DNA from: Flavobacterium frigidarium DSM 17623
Lineage (GTDB): Bacteria; Bacteroidota; Bacteroidia; Flavobacteriales; Flavobacteriaceae
Length of the DNA stretch: 64,000 nucleotides
Direction: 5' to 3'
Assembly (NCBI RefSeq): GCF_000425505.1
Contig: NZ_AUDO01000001.1
Location: 186,001 to 250,000, forward strand
Position 1 is the stretch's first letter. Every line of letters begins with the position of its first letter. Below the pieces are notes generated by a model. It was not told where the DNA came from. It searched no databases and was given only the letters and a program-made list of their open reading frames with translations. The position numbers and the translations under genes are program-made. Shown one piece after another: positions 1-8,197 of the stretch.

Positions 1-393
1 GCTTTGCGCTTCCATCATGAAATCGTGCAGAATTTTACCACTGCCTTTTTCAATTTTTTCAAAGGTTACCTCAATCTCTGGCAAATTATCAGCGATGGCA
101 ATAAAATCATCAACACCATAATATACGCGATACGCGGGAGAAAGTTTTACCAACTCGTAATAATCAGTTGTTTTTTTTCCAAAGTCAGCAAAAAAGCGAT
201 CGAAAACATCAGGCATCCAGTACCAACTTGGTCCCATGTCAAACGTAAAACCATCACTATTTAATTGTCTTGCACGACCGCCTATAGAATCGTTTTTTTC
301 AAATACGGTTACATCGTGTCCGCTTTGTGCCAAGTAACAAGAGGCAGCCAAAGCTGAGAATCCTGAACCTATAATTGTAATTTTCTTTTTCAT
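1..393 (-). CDS. crtI: Phytoene desaturase (CrtI family), 5' part only
   Basis: This is the amino-terminal 131 residues of an FAD-dependent carotenoid desaturase; the rest lies beyond the left edge. The family oxidises phytoene toward lycopene at the membrane, the colour-forming step of carotenoid synthesis. Visible are the Rossmann nucleotide-binding loop (IGSGFSALAASCYL, residues 8-21), the ribose-binding Glu (FEKN, 31-34), the GGRAR signature (38-42) and DMGPSWYWMP (52-61), which is typical of CrtI. The start is the ATG at 393. It lies 36 bp downstream of the CarH-like regulator on the same strand, so the two are probably cotranscribed and the regulator likely controls pigment synthesis. 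A related carotenoid oxidoreductase cannot be excluded from the N-terminus alone. Confidence 0.82.
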   Translation of the reverse strand, partial: MKKKITIIGSGFSALAASCYLAQSGHDVTVFEKNDSIGGRARQLNSDGFTFDMGPSWYWMPDVFDRFFADFGKKTTDYYELVKLSPAYRVYYGVDDFIAIADNLPEIEVTFEKIEKGSGKILHDFMMEAQS

Positions 394-429
394 TTGTTTA
401 GCAAATATACAAATTGTTTAAACAAAACA

Positions 430-1329
430 TTAAAGTTCGTTCACTAATTCTGTTATTGAATTGAACGTACTCACATTTTCATGAACTATTTCTTTGTTTA
501 TAAATTCGACCATTCGACCAATATACCACAATTGTGTGCTATCATCTAACAGTTCTTCAGTCATTTGTGACACATACTCATCTACAGCACTACGATCTGG
601 CTGCACGGTTAAGTAGGAAATAAAAGTAATCGTATTGAAATGTTTTTTAAGGTCTTTTAAATTTTCGATAGGCATGCTTTCACCAAGATAAATTACCTTA
701 AATCCTTTCAGTAATATTTCGTAATTAATGTACATCAATCCCAATTCATGAATTTCGTTCATGGGTAACGACAATACAAAAACACGCTCTAAACGAGTCG
801 CAGCTTGAGTTTGTAATTTCTCTATATTAACAACTAATTTTTGTTTGATAAGGTAGCTCATAAAATGTTCATGAGCTGGAGAAATAGTATCTGTTTGCCA
901 GAGGACACCTACTTCATTCATCAACGGAATAAAAACTTGATGAAAGACCTCTTTGAAAGGCTTCTCGGCTATTAACCAATCGTAAGTGTTAAAAAATAGC
1001 TCTTGATCAAAATTCATCATTGCCATCTTAAAAGCACTGATAGCGTGATTTTTAGCATTTTTAGAAGAAGTAATTTGTTTTACTAAAACTGGAATATCTT
1101 CCTCCTTATACGCTGCAATCTTAGATATCTTGTAGCCATATTCATGAAGTAAAGTAATATTTAAAAGTTTTTGCAAGCTCGCTAAATCATACAAACGTAT
1201 ATTTGTATCAGTACGCATAGGTTCTAATACATTGTATCTCTTTTCCCAGATTCGAATAGTATGCGCCTTTATACCAGAGAGATTTTCTAAATCTTTAATG
1301 CTAAAAACGTTTTTTATATTGTTTATCAT
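430..1329 (-). CDS. MerR-family regulator with cobalamin-binding domain (CarH/LitR-like)
   Basis: A predicted DNA-binding repressor of 299 residues. Residues about 8-75 are a MerR winged helix (FSIKDLENLSGIKAHTIRIW). Residues about 95-170 look like the helical B12 cap and 180-299 like a Rossmann B12-binding domain. The cap carries Trp144-x9-Glu154-His155, matching the W-x9-EH signature of AdoCbl photoreceptors. EIHELG (192-197) supplies His194 as the expected lower cobalt ligand. In CarH proteins, light breaks the Co-C bond, the tetramer dissociates and carotenoid genes are derepressed. Location directly upstream of crtI fits that role. I chose the ATG at 1329 because the longer frame to 1350 begins with TTG and adds seven residues before the fold. 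Light sensing itself is inferred from the motifs and context. Confidence 0.85.
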   Translation of the reverse strand: MINNIKNVFSIKDLENLSGIKAHTIRIWEKRYNVLEPMRTDTNIRLYDLASLQKLLNITLLHEYGYKISKIAAYKEEDIPVLVKQITSSKNAKNHAISAFKMAMMNFDQELFFNTYDWLIAEKPFKEVFHQVFIPLMNEVGVLWQTDTISPAHEHFMSYLIKQKLVVNIEKLQTQAATRLERVFVLSLPMNEIHELGLMYINYEILLKGFKVIYLGESMPIENLKDLKKHFNTITFISYLTVQPDRSAVDEYVSQMTEELLDDSTQLWYIGRMVEFINKEIVHENVSTFNSITELVNEL

Positions 1330-1405
1330 TTTTGAATATTTGATAAACAAATGTAAACGAAATTATGGTATAAACGACTATTTTTGGTAAAAATATTCGT
1401 TTACA
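1321..1405. promoter_or_regulatory. Candidate operator: two inverted repeats at the start of the CarH-like gene
   Basis: TGTAAACGAA (1352-1361) is repeated in perfect inverted form as TTCGTTTACA (1396-1405). A further TAAACGA lies at 1371-1377. A second inverted repeat, GTTTATCA (1321-1328) and TGATAAAC (1341-1348), covers the ATG region. TAAAC therefore starts at 1344, 1354 and 1371, with GTTTA at 1321 and 1399. The right arm overlaps the stop codon of the K+ channel gene. Placement and symmetry suggest autoregulation by the CarH-like protein; this is inference. Confidence 0.5.
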
Positions 1406-2363
1406 TCAAAGCAACTTTGTCAAATAAATTTAATTTATCAAGATTTAGAACAGTTTTAGAGTTGTCTGTACTTCGTGTATACATAGAGACAAACTTTGCT
1501 CCATAGATGACTTCTTCAAAAGTATAAGATGTCCTAGTAGCCACTGTGGCGCTAAACATATCATCAAAGGTTTTAATAAAAACGAGAATTTCACCGTGAA
1601 TTTCGTTAAAGTCTTTTTGATCAAATTGAAACAACGGACTCTCTTCGGTTATGGGATGTACTAAAGTCCAGCTCAACGACAAGGCGCTGATTTTGTTTAA
1701 CTCTAAATCCAATTGATAAAACTTATTTGCCATTATTCCATTTTCCATAACACTCATTCCTAATGTCATTTGCGCTTCGGCATCTGTAAAGTTGGTATTC
1801 TTAAAAGGCGATAGTCGAACCATCAAAGCAGTTCCTTCACCATAAGGAGCAATGATTGCATTATGAGAAAATTTTAAAAATGCGGTAGGCTTACTAAAAC
1901 GCCCAAAGAATAATCCCGTTGCAATAGCAAAACTTAAAAGTCCCATCAAAGCTTCGGCAGCAGAAAGTGCACTTGTTAAAAAACCTGTGGGACTTATGTG
2001 TCCGTATCCTACCGTTGTAAATGTTTGCGCACTAAAAAAATAGGCTTGCCCAAATTGCACAATTTCACTATCTGATGCAGCAATACCATCGAGATGCTCC
2101 ATTCCTATTCCGTAATAAATGCTCGCAAAAATAAAATTGATGGTGATGTAAAACAATAGAATGATTCCCATAAACCGCCATCTGGGCATATCAATCATTG
2201 TATGGTACCAGCTTATTCGATTAAAAACATGCATGCCAACCTTCTCCACATTTGCCTTACCGTTTTTATTAATAAAGCGTCCGCCGTAATTACTAGAATT
2301 CGTTCCAAAACCTGAATTTTTATCCGCAATTGCTTTATTGTTTACTCCTTCTTGTGCTGCCAT
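1401..2363 (-). CDS. Inward-rectifier-type potassium channel (KirBac family)
   Basis: A 320-residue K+ channel subunit that would tetramerise in the inner membrane. After a polar N-terminus come the slide helix region (WYHTMIDMPRWRF, about 52-64), TM1 (about 65-87), a pore helix and the selectivity filter TTVGYGHISP (116-125), then TM2 (about 130-154) ending in the FGRFSKP linker. The remaining 160 residues form a beta-rich cytoplasmic domain with the MVRLSP and TSYTFEEVIYGAKF strings seen in Kir proteins. The start is the ATG at 2363. It ends 71 bp before the ATG of the CarH-like gene on the same strand. No regulatory ligand site can be assigned by eye. Confidence 0.9.
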   Translation of the reverse strand: MAAQEGVNNKAIADKNSGFGTNSSNYGGRFINKNGKANVEKVGMHVFNRISWYHTMIDMPRWRFMGIILLFYITINFIFASIYYGIGMEHLDGIAASDSEIVQFGQAYFFSAQTFTTVGYGHISPTGFLTSALSAAEALMGLLSFAIATGLFFGRFSKPTAFLKFSHNAIIAPYGEGTALMVRLSPFKNTNFTDAEAQMTLGMSVMENGIMANKFYQLDLELNKISALSLSWTLVHPITEESPLFQFDQKDFNEIHGEILVFIKTFDDMFSATVATRTSYTFEEVIYGAKFVSMYTRSTDNSKTVLNLDKLNLFDKVALM

Positions 2364-2584
2364 ATTACGTACTTATTACGGAGTAAAATTAGACAAAAAT
2401 GATTTGTAAATTTTATATGCTGTTATTAGGGTGAACATTTCGAACAAAAATTATACTCTAATTCACACTCTCATCCTAATTTACTAGATGATTAGAACTT
2501 GCAATCGAGAAAATTTACCTTCTTTAAAAAGCTATTATAAATCCGATAATATGGTTATATTTGAAATTGTAAAAAAATAATTTT

Positions 2585-3268
2585 ATGCCTGAAACTAAAT
2601 TAATCGATGGTTATCCTTATGTAAAATATGAGAAACCAGTACTATCTGATGCAAAATCAATTGCACTATCTCAGTCCTTTTATGAAATAATGGATACGCG
2701 AAGATCAGTAAGAGAATTTTCTGATCAGGTTGTTCCTAGAGAAGTAATCGAAAATATTATAAAAACTGCTTCGACAGCACCATCAGGAGCACATAAGCAA
2801 CCTTGGACCTTTTGTGTAATCGGAAATCCCGAAATTAAAAAGCAAATAAGAATTGCTGCTGAAGAGGAAGAATATGCAAGTTATGAAAGCAGAATGTCTG
2901 ATGAATGGCTAAACGACTTGAAACCTCTAGGCACAGATTGGAAGAAGCCTTTTCTCGAAATCGCTCCTTATTTAATTGTGGTATTTAGAAGGATTTACGA
3001 ATTTGGACCAGAAGGTAAAAAGAAGAACAACTACTATGTTCAAGAAAGTGTGGGGCTAGCAGGCGGTTTTTTACTAGCGGCAATTCACAATGCAGGATTG
3101 GTATCACTAACTCACACACCAAGTCCGATGAATTTTTTAACGAAGCTTTTAGAACGTCCTGAAAATGAGAAACCTTTTCTATTAATTCCCGTAGGTTATC
3201 CTGCTGAAGATTGTTGGGTTCCTGATTTAGATAGAAAAGAATTAGCGGAAATAGCAAAGTTCTATTGA
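2585..3268 (+). CDS. Nitroreductase-fold flavoprotein, iodotyrosine deiodinase (IYD)-like
   Basis: A 227-residue FMN enzyme of the nitroreductase superfamily. It resembles the IYD subgroup, which reductively dehalogenates halotyrosines, more than ordinary nitroreductases. FMN phosphate contacts are expected from RRSVREF (39-45) and PSGAHKQPW (66-74), and VPDLDRK lies near the C-terminus. The lid carries Glu96, Tyr100 (SYESRM) and Lys121 (TDWKKPFLE), which align by eye with the Glu, Tyr and Lys that bind iodotyrosine in animal IYD. There is no membrane anchor, so it is probably cytoplasmic. It is a single gene with a TATATTTG -7 element at 2556-2563. Family membership is fairly sure; the in vivo substrate is unknown. 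Confidence 0.82.
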   Translation: MPETKLIDGYPYVKYEKPVLSDAKSIALSQSFYEIMDTRRSVREFSDQVVPREVIENIIKTASTAPSGAHKQPWTFCVIGNPEIKKQIRIAAEEEEYASYESRMSDEWLNDLKPLGTDWKKPFLEIAPYLIVVFRRIYEFGPEGKKKNNYYVQESVGLAGGFLLAAIHNAGLVSLTHTPSPMNFLTKLLERPENEKPFLLIPVGYPAEDCWVPDLDRKELAEIAKFY

Positions 3269-3392
3269 GATAAATTGCAATTTTAGAATAAACACAATAG
3301 TTAAAATCACAAACTATTTAGATAATTAAATAACTTAAGTAAACTCAAAAAGTAGTTTATTGCATCCTAATAATTAACAAATATAAATACAC

Positions 3393-4274
3393 ATGGCCTC
3401 AGGATTTTTTGCCCTTTTAGATGATATTGCAGCACTTATGGATGATGTTGCTGTTTTAAGTAAAATCGCTACAAAAAAAACAGCTGGAATTTTAGGAGAC
3501 GATTTAGCCGTAAATGCCGAGAAAGCTTCTGGATTTGTTTCCTCTAGAGAAATTCCGGTTCTCTGGGCAATTACCAAAGGATCCCTATTAAATAAGTTAA
3601 TTATTCTACCCTTTGCTTTCTTATTAAGTGCCTTTGTTCCTGCGGTGATTTCGGTAATATTGATATTAGGAGCAGTTTACCTAGCATATGAAGGAATAGA
3701 AAAAATACACGAATATATCTTCCCTCACCACGATACAGAGAAGGTAATCGAAACAGTAGCACTAAGTGAAGCTGATATTTTATTAGTTGAAAAAGACAAA
3801 ATTAAATCGGCTATTGTAACTGATTTTATTCTTTCGATCGAAATTGTAATTATAGCTTTGGGAACGGTTGAAGGAGAGCTAATCTTAAATCAAATTTTGG
3901 TTGTGAGTTTTATTGCAGTCCTTGCAACAGTTGGTGTTTATGGTGTAGTTGCTTTAATCGTTAGAATGGACGATTTTGGGCGTGTATTAAAAAGAACAAA
4001 AAGTAAAATTGTACAGGCGACAGGTGATCTTTTAATCAAGTCATTACCAAAAGTAATTAAGCTACTAGCATTTGTGGGTACAATCGCATTATTGCTAGTT
4101 GCTGGGGGAATTTTTTCTCATAAAATTGAAGCTGTTCATCACATGCTAACGAGTTGGCCTGATATGTTGAAAGAATTTGTTTTAGGTATCATAGGAGGAC
4201 TACTTGCGTTTGCGGTTGTAACTCCTTTAAAGAAATTATTTAAAAAGAAATCAGATCACGCTTCCGCGAAATAG
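3393..4274 (+). CDS. DUF808 family inner-membrane protein (YedI-like)
   Basis: A 293-residue protein whose N-terminus MASGFFALLDDIAALMDD and following KKTAGILGDDLAVNA are hallmark strings of the DUF808/YedI family. About five hydrophobic segments are visible: near residues 70-100, 145-165, 170-195, 225-250 and 258-280. The extreme C-terminus is lysine-rich and probably cytoplasmic. Its molecular function is not established. It is followed after 11 bp by a GNAT acetyltransferase and then an SRPBCC protein, suggesting one transcript. The start ATG at 3393 agrees with the conserved N-terminus. Confidence 0.85.
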   Translation: MASGFFALLDDIAALMDDVAVLSKIATKKTAGILGDDLAVNAEKASGFVSSREIPVLWAITKGSLLNKLIILPFAFLLSAFVPAVISVILILGAVYLAYEGIEKIHEYIFPHHDTEKVIETVALSEADILLVEKDKIKSAIVTDFILSIEIVIIALGTVEGELILNQILVVSFIAVLATVGVYGVVALIVRMDDFGRVLKRTKSKIVQATGDLLIKSLPKVIKLLAFVGTIALLLVAGGIFSHKIEAVHHMLTSWPDMLKEFVLGIIGGLLAFAVVTPLKKLFKKKSDHASAK

Positions 4275-4285
4275 AATTTTACACA

Positions 4286-4738
4286 ATGATTTCAATCCAA
4301 ATGATCCATCTGGAACATCCGTTGTATCCTCAAGAACAGGAGCTGCGTAATAAAATATTATTAAGACCAATATGTATCCCTGATCATGCTTGGGAAATGC
4401 ACGATGCTAAATCATGGCACTTTGTAGCAACGGCAGATAAAACTATTGTAGGTTGCGTTGTTTTAAATCCCTTGAATGAAAATAAAACGAAAGCACAGTT
4501 AATGCAAATGGCAGTTGAGACAAATCAGCAGGGAAAAGGCATTGGTAAATTGCTTGTTAATGAATTAATCGCTTTTGCAAAAGCAAATAATATACAAGAA
4601 ATTGTATGTCATGCTAGAGAAAATGCAGCACCCTTTTACACGCGCTTGGGTTTTCAAATTTATGACGATCCATTTATTGAAGTGGGTATGAAACATTACC
4701 ACATGAAAATCGTTTTAGCCAACTCAAAAAAAAGATGA
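4286..4738 (+). CDS. GNAT family N-acetyltransferase
   Basis: A 150-residue Gcn5-related acetyltransferase that would move an acetyl group from acetyl-CoA to an amine. The acetyl-CoA pyrophosphate-binding motif A is QQGKGIGKLLVNELIAFAK (about 80-98). The C-terminal motif is ENAAPFYTRLGFQIYDD (about 112-128). The fold is complete and no extra domain is present. The substrate cannot be read from the sequence. Its stop codon overlaps the start of the next gene in an ATGA junction at 4735-4738, so the two are likely translationally coupled. Confidence 0.87.
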   Translation: MISIQMIHLEHPLYPQEQELRNKILLRPICIPDHAWEMHDAKSWHFVATADKTIVGCVVLNPLNENKTKAQLMQMAVETNQQGKGIGKLLVNELIAFAKANNIQEIVCHARENAAPFYTRLGFQIYDDPFIEVGMKHYHMKIVLANSKKR

Positions 4739-5208
4739 CAATAGAAAATTCTACTTACGCAGAAGCAGCGATGCTAATTAATAAGCCAGTCGCAACCGTA
4801 TTTCAAGCCTTTATAAATCCCGAAATTACCGCTCACTTTTGGTTCACAAAATCTTCTGGCAATCTTGAGGAAGGAAAGTCGGTTACTTGGACCTGGGAAA
4901 TGTACGGCAATCACAGTGTCACAATAAAGGTATTAACAATCAAAGAAAACGAATCAATCACAGTTCAATGGGGTGATGATGAGGAAAATATTGTTGAATG
5001 GGAATTCAATGATTTGGGCGAAAGCAAAACATTTGTAACAATTACCTTTAATGGAATTACGGGAACAATTGAAGAACTATGTTCTCAAATTAGGGACACT
5101 ACAGAAGGCTTTACACTTGTTCTTGCAGGTTTGAAGGCGTATCTAGAACACAACATTGAACTCAACTTAGTTCCTGATCGTTTCCCTATCGAATTAACTC
5201 AGGAATAA
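4735..5208 (+). CDS. SRPBCC / AHSA1-like ligand-binding domain protein
   Basis: A 157-residue single-domain protein of the START/Bet v1-like superfamily. It begins with the usual strand and helix (AAMLINKPVATVFQAFINPEI, then THFWFTKSSG-like text) and contains VTWTWEMYGNHS and VEWEFNDLGESKTFVTITFNG, which match activator-of-Hsp90-homologue proteins. The final long helix is TTEGFTLVLAGLKAYLE. Such proteins bind hydrophobic ligands or act as stress accessories, and no specific role can be assigned. It overlaps the GNAT gene by four bases and closes that short cluster. Confidence 0.82.
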   Translation: MTIENSTYAEAAMLINKPVATVFQAFINPEITAHFWFTKSSGNLEEGKSVTWTWEMYGNHSVTIKVLTIKENESITVQWGDDEENIVEWEFNDLGESKTFVTITFNGITGTIEELCSQIRDTTEGFTLVLAGLKAYLEHNIELNLVPDRFPIELTQE

Positions 5209-5264
5209 GTAATTACCACATTCAATACATTTTTTCATTAAATTAGTGGCACTAAAAAACCGCT

Positions 5265-6800
5265 ATGAAAAAATTCAACCAAATAATTGTCCTTTCTATT
5301 TTAGCAATACAGCTGATTAGCGCACAATCCCCTGAAAGTTTAAAAATAAAAAAGCAAACTCAGCAAAACGCAAAAGAAATAATAAACGAGTTTACTGATT
5401 TCTTGACAATCCCAAATATTGCGGAAAACCCTGTAAGCTTGCGTGAAAACGCTAATTTCATCATGGGAATGATGACTAAAAAAGGCATTAAAAACGTCCA
5501 ACTTCTCGAAGGGAAAACTAAAAATGCTACTCCCGCAGTATATGGAGAAGTATTAGTAACAGGTGCTAAACAAACATTAATTTTCTATGCTCATTATGAC
5601 GGACAGCCTGTAAATCCAGTACAATGGAATAAAAATTTAAGTCCCTTTACGCCTCAACTTTATACAGGGGCTATCGATAAAAATGGGGCTAACATACCTT
5701 TCCCTAAAGACGGGAAATATAATAACGACTGGAGAATCTATGCTCGAAGCGCCTCTGATGACAAAGCAGGAGTTGGTGCTATTTTAAATGCATACGACGC
5801 AATAAATAAGAGCGGATTAAAACCCATCTACAACCTTAAGTTCTTCTTTGAAGGTGAAGAAGAAGAGGGATCAACACACCTTGATGAAATTTTAGAAAAA
5901 AACGCCTCTCTTTTACAATCTGATTTATGGATAATTTGCGACGGTCCAGTGCATCAATCAGGGAGAAAACAAATTTATTTTGGTGTTCGTGGAGATACGA
6001 ATCTTGATTTAACTATTTACACCTCCAAAAGACCTTTACACAGCGGACATTATGGGAATTGGGCACCAAATCCAGCAATGATGTTAGCCCGGTTATTAGC
6101 TTCTATGAAAGATGAAAATGGACGCGTACTCGTAAAAGGATTCTATGATGACGTTATTCCATTGAGCCCTTATGAAAAAGCAACTTTGTTAGAAGTGCCC
6201 TCTGTCGATAAACAAATGACGTCAGAATTGGGAATGGGTGATCCCGAAATGAAAGGGATATCATTAAGTGAAGCCATCAACCTACCCTCTTTAAATATTA
6301 ATGGTATGCAAAGTGGTAACACAGGTAAAATGGCTTCTAACCAAATCCCAACTACTGCAACAGCTGTACTTGATTTAAGATTAGTGCTAGGTAATCAATG
6401 GCAAAAACAACAACAAAAAGTTATTGATCACATTATCAAACAAGGGTATTACGTTACCAGCAGTGAGCCTACAGACGAAGAAAGAAAACAACATCCAAAA
6501 ATTATAAAAATAATCGCAAATAAGAGTGGGATAAATGCACAACGCACTTCTATGGATTTACCGATAATTAAGAAAGTAATCGCAGCAGTTAAATCAACTA
6601 CTAATGAGCAAGTAGTATTACAGCCAACAATGGGTGGTAGTTTGCCATTGTACTTATTTGAAAAGATTCTTAAGGCCAAAACTATCTCGGTCCCTATTGC
6701 AAATCACGATAATAACCAACATGCTGAAAACGAAAACATCCGCCTTCAAAATTTATTTGACGGTATGGAAACCATGGGATCAATAATGCTCATGAAATAA
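5265..6800 (+). CDS. Exported M20-family metallopeptidase
   Basis: A 511-residue zinc dipeptidase or aminoacylase-type enzyme with an N-terminal signal peptide (about residues 1-20, ending ISAQ), so it acts outside the cytoplasm. The M20 metal and catalytic pattern is present: YAHYDGQ with His110 and Asp112, SASDDKAG with the bridging Asp165, EGEEEEGS with the general-base Glu around 198-200, CDGP with Asp226, and a final His in the NHDNNQHAENE string near the C-terminus. A dimerisation (lid) insert lies between the two catalytic halves, as usual for M20. Substrate is not predictable. The gene stands alone after the SRPBCC gene with a 56-bp gap. Confidence 0.88.
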   Translation: MKKFNQIIVLSILAIQLISAQSPESLKIKKQTQQNAKEIINEFTDFLTIPNIAENPVSLRENANFIMGMMTKKGIKNVQLLEGKTKNATPAVYGEVLVTGAKQTLIFYAHYDGQPVNPVQWNKNLSPFTPQLYTGAIDKNGANIPFPKDGKYNNDWRIYARSASDDKAGVGAILNAYDAINKSGLKPIYNLKFFFEGEEEEGSTHLDEILEKNASLLQSDLWIICDGPVHQSGRKQIYFGVRGDTNLDLTIYTSKRPLHSGHYGNWAPNPAMMLARLLASMKDENGRVLVKGFYDDVIPLSPYEKATLLEVPSVDKQMTSELGMGDPEMKGISLSEAINLPSLNINGMQSGNTGKMASNQIPTTATAVLDLRLVLGNQWQKQQQKVIDHIIKQGYYVTSSEPTDEERKQHPKIIKIIANKSGINAQRTSMDLPIIKKVIAAVKSTTNEQVVLQPTMGGSLPLYLFEKILKAKTISVPIANHDNNQHAENENIRLQNLFDGMETMGSIMLMK

Positions 6801-6875
6801 AAATCATAGATTAATTTTGAAAATGAAATTCCCAATCAAGGGTTTTCTTTCTTCATAAATGGAGAAAATAGAATA

Positions 6876-8045
6876 TTAATACACTACTATGCCGCTTTTT
6901 ACTATTTTAAGTTTATCCTTATAATATTTTTGATATACGGCCTTCCCTAGTATTTTATCCACGCGATAAAGTTGCCAACGTAATTTTTCTTGAACTCCTT
7001 CCCAATCCTTGATTTGCTGATAAGGAAAAGCTGATTGTGGTTTGTTGACATATTGAACTAAATAATCTACAGCTTTTAAAATACTTCGTCCATCCTGAGA
7101 TTCCTTATTGAGCAAGTCAATATCTAATGTTTTAGCCATTTGCGACATATCTAAGAAATGAGTCAAATTAAAGGTCGAATATCCTAAACCCGTGGTCCTT
7201 GCTAATTCCAGCGGCTGTGATCCGTCAGTTTCTATTTGGGTGAAGAGTCTGTTTTTAGCAAAATTATTTGCAATCTTCTTAGCCAGCTGATTGTTTCCTA
7301 TAAAGATTGCATAGCGCACTAGTTGCACATCATAAGCAGTTCCATGATTATTTTTTGCTGCTTGCTCTTCTGCTGCTACAGGCGCAGTTTGTAACCAGTT
7401 AACATACGTTTTAAACCAATCTTCAATTGCCAGCTGATCTTCAATAGTAAATGCTTGTGATTTTTTTAGAATTTTTACGGCATCTAACATTTCGAAAAAA
7501 GAATAGGTATCTAATATTCCTTCTCCCCTACCTAAACCGTTATTAATACCTGGAATTGTTTGTCCGTAATTCATATTTGGATTCATTTTCGTATCCTCAT
7601 TAATGAACCATATTTTTAAATTAGTGACAGCTTTCTCAGCGTATTTTTCATTGTCCGTTAAATAATATGCTAATGCAAGCGACTCAACACTTGTTGCAAA
7701 ATCGCTTAAGGGATAACGGTCTAATTTTTCAATTTCTGGATTTGATTTTCCGTCTTTTCGAATATAAGGTACACCATCAATTTTTGTAGGATCAGGCCAC
7801 CAATACCTTCCCATACTCATGTAATCGTGTTTGTCTCCGCTAGAGGGAGTCAGCTCTTTATCAACGACGGTAATTAAAGTTTTGTCTAATTTGCTATCAG
7901 CTTCTTTGATTATCATTCGAATTTTTGGGCTGTTTTTTTCCTTGGCTTCCTTTAAACTTTTTAAATTCCAAACAACTACTTGCGCTGTTGCATTAGTGAC
8001 TATTAAAAAAGTAAATAGCGCTATCAAATTTATCCGTATCATCAA
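6876..8045 (-). CDS. Exported alginate-lyase-family protein (PF05426-like)
   Basis: A 389-residue protein with a signal peptide (residues 1-22, ending TNATAQ). It has the strings that mark the alginate lyase domain: SGDKHDYMSMGRYWWPDP (about 70-87), the helical toroid repeats in the middle, and KNNHGTAYDVQ (about 234-244), whose Asn-His pair is expected to be catalytic. The family cleaves uronate-containing polysaccharides by beta-elimination, but members also act on other glycans, so alginate is only one candidate. It is convergent with the M20 peptidase and is not part of a recognisable polysaccharide utilisation locus, since no SusC/SusD pair is nearby. Confidence 0.83.
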   Translation of the reverse strand: MMIRINLIALFTFLIVTNATAQVVVWNLKSLKEAKEKNSPKIRMIIKEADSKLDKTLITVVDKELTPSSGDKHDYMSMGRYWWPDPTKIDGVPYIRKDGKSNPEIEKLDRYPLSDFATSVESLALAYYLTDNEKYAEKAVTNLKIWFINEDTKMNPNMNYGQTIPGINNGLGRGEGILDTYSFFEMLDAVKILKKSQAFTIEDQLAIEDWFKTYVNWLQTAPVAAEEQAAKNNHGTAYDVQLVRYAIFIGNNQLAKKIANNFAKNRLFTQIETDGSQPLELARTTGLGYSTFNLTHFLDMSQMAKTLDIDLLNKESQDGRSILKAVDYLVQYVNKPQSAFPYQQIKDWEGVQEKLRWQLYRVDKILGKAVYQKYYKDKLKIVKSGIVVY

Positions 8046-8154
8046 GTATTAATTTAAATTACTTGTAATTTAGCAAAAAACTAGCTCATAGAAATATTGG
8101 TTGACCAATTTATTTTGAAAATAATTAGATATAAATTCGTTCCTTTTTAAACAC

Positions 8155-8184
8155 AAAAAAGCCCCTAACATGGGGCTTTTTAAA
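8155..8184 (-). terminator. Intrinsic terminator of carB
   Basis: The stem GCCCC (8161-8165) pairs with GGGGC (8172-8176) around a six-base loop and is extended by A/T pairs. It is followed on the minus strand by a T tract, just after the carB stop. Confidence 0.85.
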
Positions 8185-8197
8185 AGTATGATTGCGA

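Noticed and set aside
6801..6875. Terminator between the M20 and alginate-lyase-like genes
   Set aside because: Only weak complementarity is visible around TTTTCTT and GGAGAAAA and there is no T tract that I trust.
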